A DNA stretch of 64,000 bases, taken from positions 238,548,528 to 238,612,527 of the forward strand of contig CM054062.1 of the NCBI GenBank assembly GCA_028641055.1, written 5' to 3'. Source of the stretch: Alopecurus myosuroides (lineage: Eukaryota > Streptophyta > Magnoliopsida > Poales > Poaceae). Positions 23,252-34,531 of this stretch are shown here, piece after piece. Every line of letters begins with the position of its first letter. Within the stretch, counting starts at the first letter, position 1. Made by a program: the position numbers and the translations under genes. The notes beneath the pieces were generated by a model that was given only the letters and a program-made list of their open reading frames with translations, was not told the DNA's origin and did no database searches.

Positions 23252-25867
23252 ATGGAGCTCGACACTGTGGAGGAAATCGATCTCGAAGGACCCACGTCCA
23301 CATGCGGAGCGTGGGATGGATCCGAGGTAGATGCCAACAACATCCAGTGGATACTGGACACACGTCGCATCCCGGCAGGGGTGATCTGCCGAGCTCCAGG
23401 CGACGAGATCGAACCCCAACCGCGAGATGGCGAGTTCCATTTCAAGCGCGGATTCGGTCTCCCTATCTCCAACTTTATGCATAAATTCCTTCTCCATTTT
23501 GGCCTGTAGCCCCACCATCTTCCTGCCAACGCGATTACCATTTTGTCCTCTTTTGTTTCCTTCTCGGAGGCCTATCTCGGCCTCCTTCCCACCGTAGATA
23601 TCTGGGCCAGGTATTTCCACTTCCGCAAACAGGTCCTTCCAAATACCCTCAACCCAAACGCCCTGAAACGCATGACCCAGTGCGGTACTGCGATGATTGT
23701 CCCTCGGAATGGAACCAAGTTCCCCTGAGTTCAGGGCCTTGAGTCCTGCCGCAAGTGGCAACGGAGATTTTTCTATGTGAAGAATCCCCTCAAATAAGAT
23801 CTCCTCATGCTTCCTGCTTTCCACATCGATCCCCCAACCGAGATGGTGAACTAGGGGTACAACCCGAAGAAAACTTTACCGAGGTGAAACCTAGTCCACA
23901 GCCGACTACAGCAGCTCGTCAAGAACGGGCTCCGAGGTGACGATCTACTCGCCACTTGGGTTAGCCGCCGGGTTCTGCCACTTCAACGCAGAGCCCACAA
24001 AATGTGCTTCATGGGCGGGCCCCGAGATAGCACGCGCACCACCACCTTCGAGCTCAGCAAGAAGGAAGTGGTCACCTGGATCAAATCCATATCCAAGACT
24101 AGCCTCACGGAAGATTGGGAATGGGGACTTGAGCCCTATAGCAGAGAGAAGCTGGTGCCCCGAGTAAGTATTTGCTATCCAACCGAGTTACTTTCATCTC
24201 GGTATCTTCCGAGATCATTCAACTCTAAGATGTATGCTTTCTGTTTCGCATGTGTTACCGAGTTACCTTCATCTTGGTTCTATCCGAGATCATCTGTTTT
24301 GATACTTATGCTTTGTGTTTCTCATGTGCAACACTTTGAGCGCCAGAGATAAGAAGACCACGAGACCCCCTCGGACAATTGGGCAGAGGACCGGGCTGAG
24401 GACAACGCAAAGGAGTTCGACAACCAGGATAACCTTCCTATCCCGGACGCCTATCTCGCCGCCCAAGCCGGTAAGCATCGAGTTCCAACCTCAGTCCGAG
24501 ACTGGTCCGAGGATGACGAAGGTGACAGTGATGATGATTGCATTCTCTTAGAGGTACATGATCCCTTCTCTGTCTTATTTGCGTATCCTCTTCCCTCGCT
24601 CTCAGTTGATACGGGGAGCAGGTGGTCTATGCGAGACCCATGGCCATGGCCGCCCCCGTGGAAGTGAAAAAGAGGACCGGGGTCAAGGTCACCACTACCT
24701 GCCAAAAGAACAAGCGGCCCATGTCGTACGGGTAAGTCTATTCCGAATTGCTTTGTGTTTGCAGTCTTTTTACTGTTTTGTCTCTTTTGCCCGAGATGAT
24801 TCATTTGCACTTGGTTTTTTCTCCTTCCCTTCTTCTCTCGCAGCGAACCAATTGACATTGAGATCGCCGAGATGCCCAAGTTCACCATGACCCCGAAGCG
24901 CTCTGCCTCGGGGAGATCAAGCTCCAGGACTCCTCTGGTTATCGAGATCCCGGATGAGAGCGGCTATGTCGACCTCGACGCCGAGGATGCAGAAGCCCGC
25001 GACGCTGATGTCCCCGATATGCATATCCCGGAGAGGGAGGACCAAGATCTCGGTGCTGGCGACATGGGCGCCGAGATGGAGACCAATGAGGCTTCAGAAC
25101 GCCCGGAGCCGGCTACTGAGCAGCAGCAGCAAGAAGAACCAGTGTGGCAACAAGCGCCAGCACAGCAACAAGTTCCACCAGCAGCAGCAGCGACACCGCC
25201 AACACCACCGAGAACAATAGCAGCACCCTCTGCGACCCAGGTCGCAACAACATCAGCACCAACTCCCCCAGCAGCAGCGGCAGCCACAGACCCAACAGCA
25301 GCAGCATCAGGCCCAACAGCAATAACAGCTGGAACAACAGCGACACCAACTCCCCCAGGAGCAACAAAAGCTCCTACCCGCACCCGGCAGCGACCCGTAG
25401 TCCAGTATGCGCCCTCGCAAGCCACCGCGTTTGGAGAGGGAAGCTCACAGAAAAGCACTGGGGGACTTGTAAAAGTTCCCATAGCCCCTCGGTCAAAGAA
25501 ATCCGAAGTACAACAGAAGAAGTCCGGGCTGGGGAAAACTAAATCCGGCACTTTGGCGATCAGCTCGGACACCCAGATTGTGCAGCATCAAGGACTTGGG
25601 ACGCTCCAGCAGGATATGGAGGCGACCTTGGACCGCGTCAGCTACATTGATCCGGACTATGCCGGGAAGAATCTGGGCCCACTGGACCATTACCGCAAAG
25701 ACTGGAATCGGGCCGATGTTGGTTCGATATCGATGGCGGTTGCAGCCTCCAGCAGCACACTGGCGCACAAGATGTATTGCTTGCGCAGTGTCGCTGAAGA
25801 CGCCAAGCTCACTTCTCGGGTAAGTAACATCTTCTCTTTTCGGTTTTTCCGAGATTGCAACTTGTGA
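23252..25867 (+). pseudogene. G2 antisense gene, decayed (copy A of the duplicated 3' half)
   Basis: Homologue of the G3 gene at 36133-41310. Exon 1 runs from 23252 to about 24162, with the PF04195-like N-terminal region (QWILDTRRIPAGVICRAPG, FKRGFGLP). It is broken by TAG at 23507-23509, where G1 and G3 have CAG, and by TGA near 23727 (CGA to TGA type), plus further stops near 23796 and 23850. Exon 2 lies at about 24348-24553 and exon 3 near 24622-24732. Exon 4 contains the open frame from 24872 to the donor near 25819: acidic, then Gln/Ala/Pro/Thr-rich low complexity, then a conserved LDHYRKDWNRADVG block. Exons 5-8 are lost. Cannot make the full protein. Confidence 0.72.
25080..25345 (+). 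repeat. CAG/CAA/CCA low-complexity tract in exon 4
   Basis: An imperfect trinucleotide-rich stretch that in copy A reads as Gln, then Ala/Pro/Thr runs. Copy B (about 54960-55235) has length changes and premature TAG codons in the same tract, showing it is prone to slippage and decay. Confidence 0.75.
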
Positions 25868-25905
25868 ATCCGAGATCAGTACCTATATCCAGTCTTTGCG
25901 GTAAT

Positions 25906-26628
25906 GGCGCGATGCTTTGAGATGGCGACGAGGTGGTTCTTGCAAGCTTCCAAGGAGGAAGACGACCGAGGCTCATCTTGTTGCAGGCTCTTCAAATAAG
26001 CGTGGGTTCGTTTTGCATCTTCGATCTGTCAACGCCCATCTTCTCCTTCTTGACTTGGCCGGCCGTGGAGGCGAGGGAGAGGAGAAATGGAGGTTGGTGG
26101 TTGCTGCAGAGAGGGGGTGATGGGATGGTGATGCTGCTTCGGAGTCGGCGATTTCCAAGCCACAGCGAACTGTCGCTGCGGCTACCTTTGGTCACCAGAG
26201 GAGTGGTCTCGCCGAGCTTGAGTGTGGCTTCAGCTCAAGCGTGTTCTTCCTCCTTTACTAGAGGATCTCCTCATGCCTCGGTGTGGCATCAAGTGATGTG
26301 GTTGATCCAAGTGGTTTCGTCCCCGGCATCGACGACGGCGGCTGCGCCAGGAGGCATCTCATCGGCGGTGGAGTCCCTAGGCGTGATGGCGTTTCTGTGC
26401 CTGTCGGCAAGGGGTGTGCTGCAAGTTCACGGGGCCTTGTTGTAATTTTCCCATTTTCTAGGGTCCTGTTTGTAACCCGTCAAGTTAATGCAGAATCCGG
26501 GTCCTTCGTGACTCTTCCTTTGTTCAGAAAAAGAGACTGCACGGCAGTGTAATAACTGATGTACAATGTCTTTGAGCTAATGAAATCTCGGCACCTCGGT
26601 GCCACCGTTTGTTCAGAAAAAAATGGTG
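25906..26628 (+). mobile_element. LINE-like 3' end fragment, copy A
   Basis: G/C-rich sequence without a credible frame, ending GCCACCGTTTGTTCAG followed by a short A-run at about 26621. This looks like the 3' untranslated end of a 5'-truncated LINE or related retroposon. The left border is uncertain and no clean target duplication was identified. The same fragment is present in copy B at about 55778-56498. Confidence 0.45.
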
Positions 26629-26884
26629 TCTATCTACTGGAGAGTGGGAGTGGAGACTGGCTTCCGGTTCCAAGACGTAATGCAGTCAGAAGGCACCACA
26701 GACAAAGTGGCACACATGGTTAGTTTCCCACTAGTAAACTTATAAAAAAAATCAACCAAGCAAACGGAGCCTCAGCCTGCAAGCTAGCGCAAGGGATAAA
26801 CAACGTAATCTGATCCATTCATGTCAACCTTGCCGAGGCCCCATATAGTGCACGTCTCTACCTAACACACAAACAGTCGAACAC
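26629..26884. other. Flanking DNA included in duplication copy A
   Basis: No gene is seen. It matches 56520-56734 in copy B, where it runs on into the peroxidase upstream region, so it probably represents the local host sequence next to G2. Copy A has about 50 bp (around 26756-26808) that are missing in copy B between short CAAC repeats. Confidence 0.6.
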
Positions 26885-27009
26885 CAGTGATGATGATTGC
26901 ATTCTCTTAGAGGTACATGATCCCTTCTCGGTCTTATTTGCGTATCCTCTTCCCTCGCTCTCAGTTGATACGGGAGAGCAGGTGGTCAATGCGAGACCCA
27001 TGGCCATGG
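26885..27009 (+). repeat. Tandem duplication, copy B, left part
   Basis: 125 bp match 24526-24650 almost base for base, ending in CATGG, the 5-bp sequence duplicated by insertion of the Copia element at 27010. Copy B continues at 54496. Confidence 0.9.
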
Positions 27010-28442
27010 TGAAAGTGCATTTCGTTTTCCCAGTGTTTTGTGTGTTAGTTAACAATACTAAGTACATTATTTATCGAGGTGTTTAGCGTGCAGGTGTTAT
27101 ACCTAACATCGGCATCGATCACCGAAAAGTCGGTGAAGTTTGGCCTGAGAGTTTTGGGACAGAACTCAACCGGATTATTCGGACCGGATTATTCATCCTG
27201 GACCGGATATTCCGGTTGCTATTGAAGGTGCGCGAAAACTGCTAAGGACTGGAAGTTTTGCTCACAGAAGTGAACCGGATTATTCGGACCGGATTATTCA
27301 TCCTGGACCGGATATTCCGGTTGCTATTGAAGGTGCGCAAAAACTGCTAAGGACTGGAAGTTTTGCTCACAGAAGTGAACCGGATTATTTGGTCCGGATT
27401 ATTCATCCTGGACCGGATATTCCGGTTGCTGTGAAAAATGGCTAAGGACTGGAAGCTTGGAGCTACTGGAGTCAACTGGATTATTTGTACCGGATATTTC
27501 ATATCCATACCGGATATTCCGGTTGCAGTTGAAGAAGTGGAAAAATGGCTAAGGACTAGAAGATATGCGTACTGGCATCTACCGGATTATTTGTACCGGA
27601 TTATTCCGGAACAACCGGATAATCCGGTACAGCTCTGCAGATCTGCGTGGAGCAAGCTGACCGGATATTCCGGTCCAAAACCGGACCGGATATTCCGGTA
27701 CCCTTTTTCCCGCACAACGACTAGTTGTGAGGAGGGGCTATAAATACCCCTCCTCTTCTTCCCCAAGACCAAGTTCTTCCCCTTAGCATTTATGAGCATT
27801 TAAGAATTCACCAAATCTCTCATAACTCCCAATCCCTCCACCCAATATTGAAGATCTTTGGAGGATTGAAGGAGAAGGCCCCGATCTACATCTTCACCGA
27901 GCCGTTCTTCATTTCCCCCTCTCTAGCTTGAGGGATCTTGCCTAGGGTTTCCTCTTGTGGAGAACCTAGGCATCTTGTTTCTTGTTGGTGATTCAAGAAG
28001 AGTTGGGAGCCCCCAATTAAGTTGTGGGTGTGTGCCCCAAGTTGTTTGTAAAGGATTCGATCCCCGCCTCAAAGGGGTTCTATAGTGGAAGGTGAACTAG
28101 GCCTTTGTGGCGAAGTTCACCGGAGAATAGGGTGAAGCCTTAGTGGCGTTGAGTAGGCCTTTGTGGCGAGCTCACACCCCTCCAACGAGACGTACTCCCC
28201 TAAAAGGGAGGAACTCGGAAATACATCGTGTCTCCGTGTGCTTCCATCGGTTACCTCGTTCCTCCCTCTCTTTACTTACTTGTACTTGTTGCATTAATTG
28301 CTTGTCTTGTCATATAGGTAAATTCACCACTAGTTGCACTATCTAGAGAATTTACCTTCTTGTCAAGCCTAAACTTTGAGAAAAATTAAAATTGGTCGTA
28401 GCACCTATTCACCCCCCTCTAGGTGCCCATACTTTGCTTTCA
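27010..28442 (+). repeat. 5' LTR of the Copia element
   Basis: It starts TGAAAGTGCATTTCG and ends TTTGCTTTCA. The region 27170-27710 is packed with the near-palindrome ACCGGATATTCCGGT and half-site variants ACCGGATTATT. A TATA box TATAAATA at 27739-27746 is flanked by GGAGGGG and CCCCTCC arms. A spliceable or leader-like C/T-rich part follows. Confidence 0.95.
27739..27746 (+). promoter_or_regulatory. TATA box in the Copia 5' LTR
   Basis: TATAAATA in an inverted G/C context (GGAGGGG upstream, CCCCTCC downstream). It is the expected core promoter for the genomic transcript and lies just after the palindrome array. The 3' LTR has the same box. Confidence 0.7.
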
Positions 28443-28444
28443 AT

Positions 28445-28456
28445 TGGTATCAGAGC
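28445..28456 (+). promoter_or_regulatory. Primer binding site of the Copia element
   Basis: TGGTATCAGAGC, two bases after the LTR end, is the standard plant Copia primer site complementary to the 3' end of initiator methionine tRNA. Confidence 0.95.
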
Positions 28457-28497
28457 CTCGGCTCTTCTATCGGGCTTAACCGCCTAAGAGTTTAAGT

Positions 28498-31086
28498 ATG
28501 GGAGATGAGATGGATGACGCTCCGTCCGATGGAAATGTGTCCATGAATGATCTCAATGCTTTGAGAGAATCATTGACATCATCCATAGACACTAAATTTG
28601 AGGAGTTGCGTCAACTCATGACAACACTCCTCAAAGCCAAAGAACCGGAGGTGGTCGACTCATCCCCTCCGGAAACGGAGGGTGCCAAGAAAGGGGTTGA
28701 TGGTGAACCACTTAAAACTGCTTCCGCCGAACAATCCGCTAAGAAGGGTGCGAGTGGAAAGGAAGGATATCATGCCGTTGAAGGCCAATATTCTCCCGAT
28801 CCTCCCATCCCTTTTCCTCATATAATTCCTAGAGGAGATCCACCTAAAATTGATGCATATTCTTTTCGTGAATGGCAATACTACATGGAGACTCACTTGA
28901 ACTCTTCTTGTATAGATCTTTGGAGAATCACTCGTGATGGATACAAGCCATATGATCCCAAGAATCTCACAATAAGAGAGGTTGTAGATTGCCAACTCAA
29001 TTACACCGCTTTATCCATCCTTCATCAAGCCGTGGGCCCCAATCACATGCCGCATCTTCAACACTTCTCCACCGCCAAAGAAACATGGGATGCACTTGTC
29101 ATCATGTTTGTTGGGAATGAGAGCATGCAAAGAAATCGCTATGACACCTTGACCAATGAGGCCGAAGGATTTTTCATGCGTGATGGAGAAGATCACGTTG
29201 ACATGTATCGAAGACTCAAATCTCTTGCCACCGCTTTCTCTAATGCGGGTGCAACACATATTGATGATGCTTGGATCAAGAGGAAGTACATAATTGCCGT
29301 GATGCCTTTTGAGGGCACGGATATGAAGAGCATTCAAGGGAGACATGATTTCTCCACCATGACCTCAACCCAAGTTATGCAAGAATTGTGCTCCTACAAA
29401 GTGCAAACCAAGAATGCTCTTGACAACCGTGCTAGGGCCATTGGAATGCATCAAGGAGCTTCCGTTGCTTTGAAGGCCAAGGTGTTGTCAAGAGAAGTTG
29501 AGAATGATGAAGATGGTGAAGAAGCATTGCCCCCATTGAAGGAACAAGAATATGATCCCGTTCTAAAGGATCTAATTGCTCTCACCGTGCAAAAGTTTTG
29601 GAACAATCCCCCTAAAGGCAAGAAATTTGTTGAGGAGAAGACCAAGTCTCGTTATGGTAATGATGGGGCTCAAAAAGTGAGATCTTGCTTCAATTGCCAA
29701 GACAAGTACCATTTCATTGCGGAGTGCCCCTACGAGAATAGAGAGAACCATAGCGGCAAGCTCATCCGCAAGGACAAGTCCAAGGTTGAATACAAGAAAC
29801 CTCATTTCAAGAAGAAACCTTTCAACAAGAAAACCCCCACCAAGTTTGTGCTCTTGACTCAAGAGGAGTATGATTCCGGGAGTGATGAAGAAGAAGAAAC
29901 AACAAGTGAAGTGGCCGCTCTTGCTATTGCTTCCACTCCATCTTCGTCATCTCTCTTTGAATCCCCCAATGAAAATCTTCCTCAACGCAATGCCAAGTGC
30001 TTCATGGCTAAGGCCACGGAGGTATCATCTTCTCCTAACTCTAAGACCAATAGTGAACTAGAACATATTGCTAGTCTTAGAGAAGAAGAGGAAAGGGCCT
30101 CCTTGGACCGTTTTATGTCTAACATGCAAGGGGAGACCAAGAAGTACTTTGAGCATCTCATGAGGCAATTGGGAGAGGCCCAAGAGGCCCTTGAGAAGAA
30201 AGGTGAGGTTGAGAGAAGGGATGCGGATGAAATTGCATCCCTCTCAATGACTCTTGAAGAAGAGCATGATGGTAGAGTTTCTCTAGAAGATGAACTTGAA
30301 ACTATTGAAACTACCCATAATGAACTTGTCTCTAAAATCATTAAGGAACGTGGTCTTGCTATTGCTAAATATAAAAAGGCTAAAAAGGATAAAGTCGAAT
30401 TTGGGGTTGGTCATGGTAAACTAACCGAGGAGTTTGAAAAGCTAACCAATGCTCACAAAGCTTTGGAAAGCCAACACTCATCCCTCAAAGAGTTGCATGA
30501 ACAACTCCAAACTCAACTTACTCAATCTAACCATCCTAGCATTTCTACTTCTTCTTGTGATCATGCAAATATTATTGAGTAAAATGATAGGTTGAAGGAT
30601 GAGCTAGCAAGGCTCAAGGGCAAAAGCACTCTAGTCGAAAAGGTGGTGCTCGCCACCCCACAAGTGGTTGCCCCAAGCTCAAATGCGGTCATTACTAGAC
30701 CACAATTGAGTGCTCCAAGGCAACAAGTGGGCAAGCAAGGTCTTGGCTATGTAGCCAAGAAAAGGAACAAGAAGAAGAAGAACAAGAAGAAGAACAAACA
30801 TGGTGCTTCGGGTGGTATTGTCATTAGGGACAACACTACTCGTAGCACACCCGCACAAGCAAGCAATGGTGCCTCAAGTAGTAGTGTCATGAGGGACAAC
30901 ACTACTCGTAGCACCTCCGCGGGAACTAACAACCCACACCATTTCTTATATGTTGATTATTATGGTGTTGTGCAAGCTAAATATGTTGGTCCAATTGAGG
31001 GGTTCATTGACTACACTATATGGGTTCCAAAGACCCTTGTTACTAACATAAAGGGACCCAACTCGGGTCCTAACTCTAGTCAATGA
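28498..31086 (+). CDS. Copia Gag (with one internal stop)
   Basis: The capsid-nucleocapsid protein starts at ATG 28498, 42 bases after the primer site. An acidic/coiled N-terminus is followed by the capsid-like core around residues 110-290 (EWQYYMETHL, WDALVIMF, MYRRLKSLATAF) and a zinc knuckle CFNCQDKYHFIAEC near residues 399-412. After this come a basic stretch, a Ser/Glu-rich region, and a long coiled-coil tail to residue 694. TAA at 30580-30582 interrupts the frame. The same frame continues through a Lys/Asn-rich block to TGA at 31084-31086. TAA probably arose from CAA or a similar codon, though readthrough cannot be excluded. A Gag this long, with a coiled-coil C-terminal part, fits the SIRE/Maximus lineage. 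Confidence 0.85.
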
Positions 31087-31090
31087 TCTT

Positions 31091-34000
31091 TTGCAGGACT
31101 ATGCTTCCGGTGGGACTAAATGGATTCTTGATAGTGGATGCACTAATCATATGACCGGAAGCAAAGAACTTGTGACGGAGTTGCGACCAAATGACATCCA
31201 AGCAACCGTCACCTATGGGGACTCGTCCAAGTCTAAGGTATCCGGGTTTGGCAAGGTTGTGGTGGCTCCCGATATCACTATCGTGAACGTCATGCTTGTC
31301 GAATCCCTTGGTTACAATTTACTTTCCGTCCGATCTCTTAGTAAGATGGGGTTCTCCGTCTTCTTTGATGGTGATATTGTGGTCCTTTTGAGGAGCAAGA
31401 CTCTTGACGTCGCTCACGTGGGACATGTTGAGAATGAGTTGTATGTGGTAGACTTTTCTAAGTCAACCAACACTCAAGCAATGTGTCTTTTTGGGAAGGC
31501 GGACTTGGGATGGTTATGGCATCGCCGCCTATCCCATGTCAACATGAGAACTTTGCAAAGTCTTCACAAAAGTGGCCTTATTGTTGGACTAAAAGAAAAT
31601 GTTTCCTTTGCAAAGGATTGCGTTTGTAGGTCGTGTGTTGAAGGGAAGATGCATGACATTGTGCACAAGGCCAAGACTATTATTTCATCAAAGAGGATCT
31701 TGGAGCTTCTCCATGTTGATCTCTTTGGTGCCGTGCCCGAGGCAAGTCTTGGCGGCAAGAAGTATTGCTTGGTGATTGTCGATGATTATTCAAGATACAC
31801 TTGGGTTTATTTCTTCAAGTGCAAAAGTGAGACCCAACAAACCATCATCGACTTCTCCAACGAAGTGCAACGTTAACACAATGTGCAAATCATGGCTATT
31901 AGGAGTGATAATGGCTCGGAGTTCAAGAACTATACATTGAATGAATTTCTTAGTGAAGAAGGCATTCGTCACCAATACTCCGCCACTTACACTCCTCAAC
32001 AAAATGGTGTTGCCGAAAGGAAGAATCACACTCTCTTGGATATGGCAAGGACCATGTTGGCGGAGTACTCTTCTCCCCAATATTTATGGGCCGAGGCCAT
32101 ATCCACCGCATGCCACTCCTCCAACCACCTCTACATCCGCAAAGTCTTGAGCAAGACCCCATATGAGATCCTCACCGGCAACAAGCCCAACGTATCCTAC
32201 TTCCGTGTATTCGGTTGTAAGTGCTTCTATTTGATCAAGGGTATTAGGTTGTCGAAATTTCAATCCAAAACTATTGAGGGTATTTTTGTTGGTTACGGTG
32301 CCGAATCCCACACTTATAGAGTCTATGACAAAGCCTCGCGGATTGTCATAGAATCTTGTAGTGTGGTTTTCGAGGAAAATGACGGCTCCCAAGTGGCGCA
32401 ATTTCATGTTTCAAATGTAGATGTTGAAATGCCTCAAGAAGCCATAGGAAGGATGGGTGTGGGATTCTTCCGCCCCATCGAGGGACACCTTATGGCGACT
32501 CGAGAAGGACTATGCTCTACCCAAGTGGAGCCCTCCTCTACATTAGAAGATCAAGCCAAGGAGCCAACTACTACACCTAACCAAGAACATATTCAAGACC
32601 CTCCTCTCGTTGATCAAGTGACTCCGCAAGTCGTACCCACTCCTCTCACTAATGCGAGTCAAGATCAAGGCCAAGATCAATCATCCTCTTCATCCTCTTC
32701 TCAAGTTGAAGCTAGTATTGAAGATATTGTTGATGACGATGTTGATGATCAAGGCCATGATGGTCAAGATGGGGACCCAAATTATCAAGATGATCAAGTG
32801 ATCCCTCCTCGCAATAATGAGGAGATCGAAGCCCGTCACATCAAAAGGATAAGAAGAGCTTTGAAGCAAATTGATGCCCAAGATGACAAGGTCTTGGAGG
32901 ATGTTCAAACTAGAAGATCCACTAGAAGGCAATTGGCTCATTTTTGTGAGCATCAAGCTCATATCTCTATGGTGGAGCCTAAGAAAGTGTATGAAGCTCT
33001 TGAGGACTCCGATTGGGTTGAAGCTATGCATGATGAGCTCAATAACTTTGAGCGCAACAAAGTTTGGAGATTGGTTGAGAAACCCAAGGATTGCCACAAT
33101 GTTATTGGCACCAAGTGGATTTTCAAGAACAAGCAAGATGAGAATGGCATTGTCATTAGGAACAAGGCAAGATTGGTCGCTCAAGGTTACACCCAAGTTG
33201 AAGGCATTGACTTTGATGAAACCTACGCGCCCGTGGCTCGCCTTGAGTCCATCCATATCCTCCTTGCTTATGCATCCTCACATAATTTCAAATTGCAACA
33301 AATGGATGTGAAAAGTGCTTTCTTGAATGGTCCACTAAAAGAGGAGGTATATGTCAAGCAACCTCCGGGGTTCGAGAATCTCAACTTTCCTAACCACGTT
33401 TACAAACTTGACAAGGCTCTCTATGGTCTCAAACAAGCACCTCGTGCTTGGTATGAGCACCTTAGGGAGTTGTTAGATGATCGTGGTTTCGAAGTTGGGA
33501 AGATTGACCCCACTCTCTTCACCAAGAGAGTAAAGGGAGAGCTTTTCATATGCCAACTCTATGTGGACGATATCATCTTTGGCTCAACTAACCAATCTTT
33601 CAATAATGAGTTCTCTAAGCTTATGACTGACAGGTTCGAGATGTCTATGATGGGTGAGCTTAAATTCTTCCTTGGCTTTGAGATCAAGCAATTGGCTCGT
33701 GGGACTTTCATTTCTCAAGCCAAGTATACCCAAGATATGATCAAGAGGTTTAACTTCCAAGATGCTAAGATCAAGACATCTCCTATGCAAGTCAAGTGTC
33801 ATCTCTCTCGTAATCCAAAAGGGAGTAAGGATGTGGACCAAAAGCTTTATCGTTCTATGATTGGTTCTTTGCTCTATCTTTGTGCATCTAGGCCCGATAT
33901 CGTTTTGAGTGTAGGTGTGTGTGCAAGGTATCAAGCGGCTCCTAAGGATTGCCATTTAATGGCGGTTCATAGGATCTTTTGTTATTTGGTTCATACCCCA

Positions 34001-34516
34001 AGATTTGGTTTGTGGTACCCAAAGGGGGCACAATTTTCTCTCAATGGATATATGGATTCCGATTGGGCGGGTGATCAAGATGATAGGAAGTCAACTTCCG
34101 GGGCTTGCCAATTTCTTGGTAGGTCCCTTGTAAGTTGGTCCTCGAAGAAACAAAATTGCATCTCTCTCTCCACCGCCGAGGCCGAGTATGTTGCCGCCGC
34201 AAGTGCATGCACTCAATTGTTATGGATGAGGCAAACTCTCAAGGAGTATGGAGTTCATTTGGATAAGGTGCCTCTTTTATGTGACAATGAAAGTGCCATC
34301 AAGATTGCTTACAACCCGGTGCAACACACAAGGACGAAGCACATTGAAATTCGCCACCACTTCATCCGTGATCACGTGGCAAGAGGGGATATTGCACTAT
34401 CTTATGTGCCCACCAAGGACAATCTTGCGGATATTTTCACGAAGCCACTTGATGATGCAAGATTCTTGTTCTTGAGGAATGAGCTAAATGTGATTGATTC
34501 AAGGAGCTTGACTTGA
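31091..34516 (+). CDS. Copia Pol: protease, integrase, RT, RNaseH (one internal stop)
   Basis: The Pol frame is +1 relative to gag, and no gag codon is shared in frame. The order is typical of Copia. The protease site [13 protein letters not shown] is followed by the pre-integrase zinc region ([18 protein letters not shown]). Integrase carries D, D and E in [16 protein letters not shown] and [13 protein letters not shown] includes the YVDD active site near 33560, and RNaseH includes [15 protein letters not shown] and [12 protein letters not shown] at 31874-31876 breaks integrase (a CAA to TAA type change) and the frame continues unchanged from 31877 to TGA at 34514-34516. The gag-pol frame change could be a mutation or a frameshift signal; the sequence alone does not decide. 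G3 is inserted 15 bases after the stop. Confidence 0.88.
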
Positions 34517-34531
34517 CTATCTTGCACACAC

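Larger units (their letters stand above)
22323..25905 (-). mobile_element. G2: remnant of a Tat/Retand-like Gypsy element (antisense-gene part)
   Basis: Only the part between the 3' LTR and the middle of the opposite-strand gene survives, with that gene on the plus strand as in G3. No gag-pol remains. The sequence stops matching a G3-like layout within intron 4 of that gene, at about 25880-25920, and passes into a LINE-like fragment. The last 1.4 kb is included in the tandem duplication. Confidence 0.7.
24526..26884 (+). repeat. Tandem duplication, copy A (about 2.36 kb)
   Basis: The segment begins CAGTGATGATGATTGC inside exon 2 of the G2 antisense gene and ends ...AACACC just before the second CAGTGATGATGATTGC at 26885. 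It includes G2 exons 2-4, a LINE-like 3' end and about 250 bp of flanking DNA. The same order recurs in copy B (26885-27009 and 54496-56739), where it ends CCAGTG before unique DNA. All borders share CAGTG. Confidence 0.9.

Noticed and set aside
28445..28456. Part of a tRNA gene
   Set aside because: It is a 12-base primer site without cloverleaf sequence around it.
32690..33256. 188-residue minus-strand frame
   Set aside because: Shadow of the Copia RT/linker coding region.
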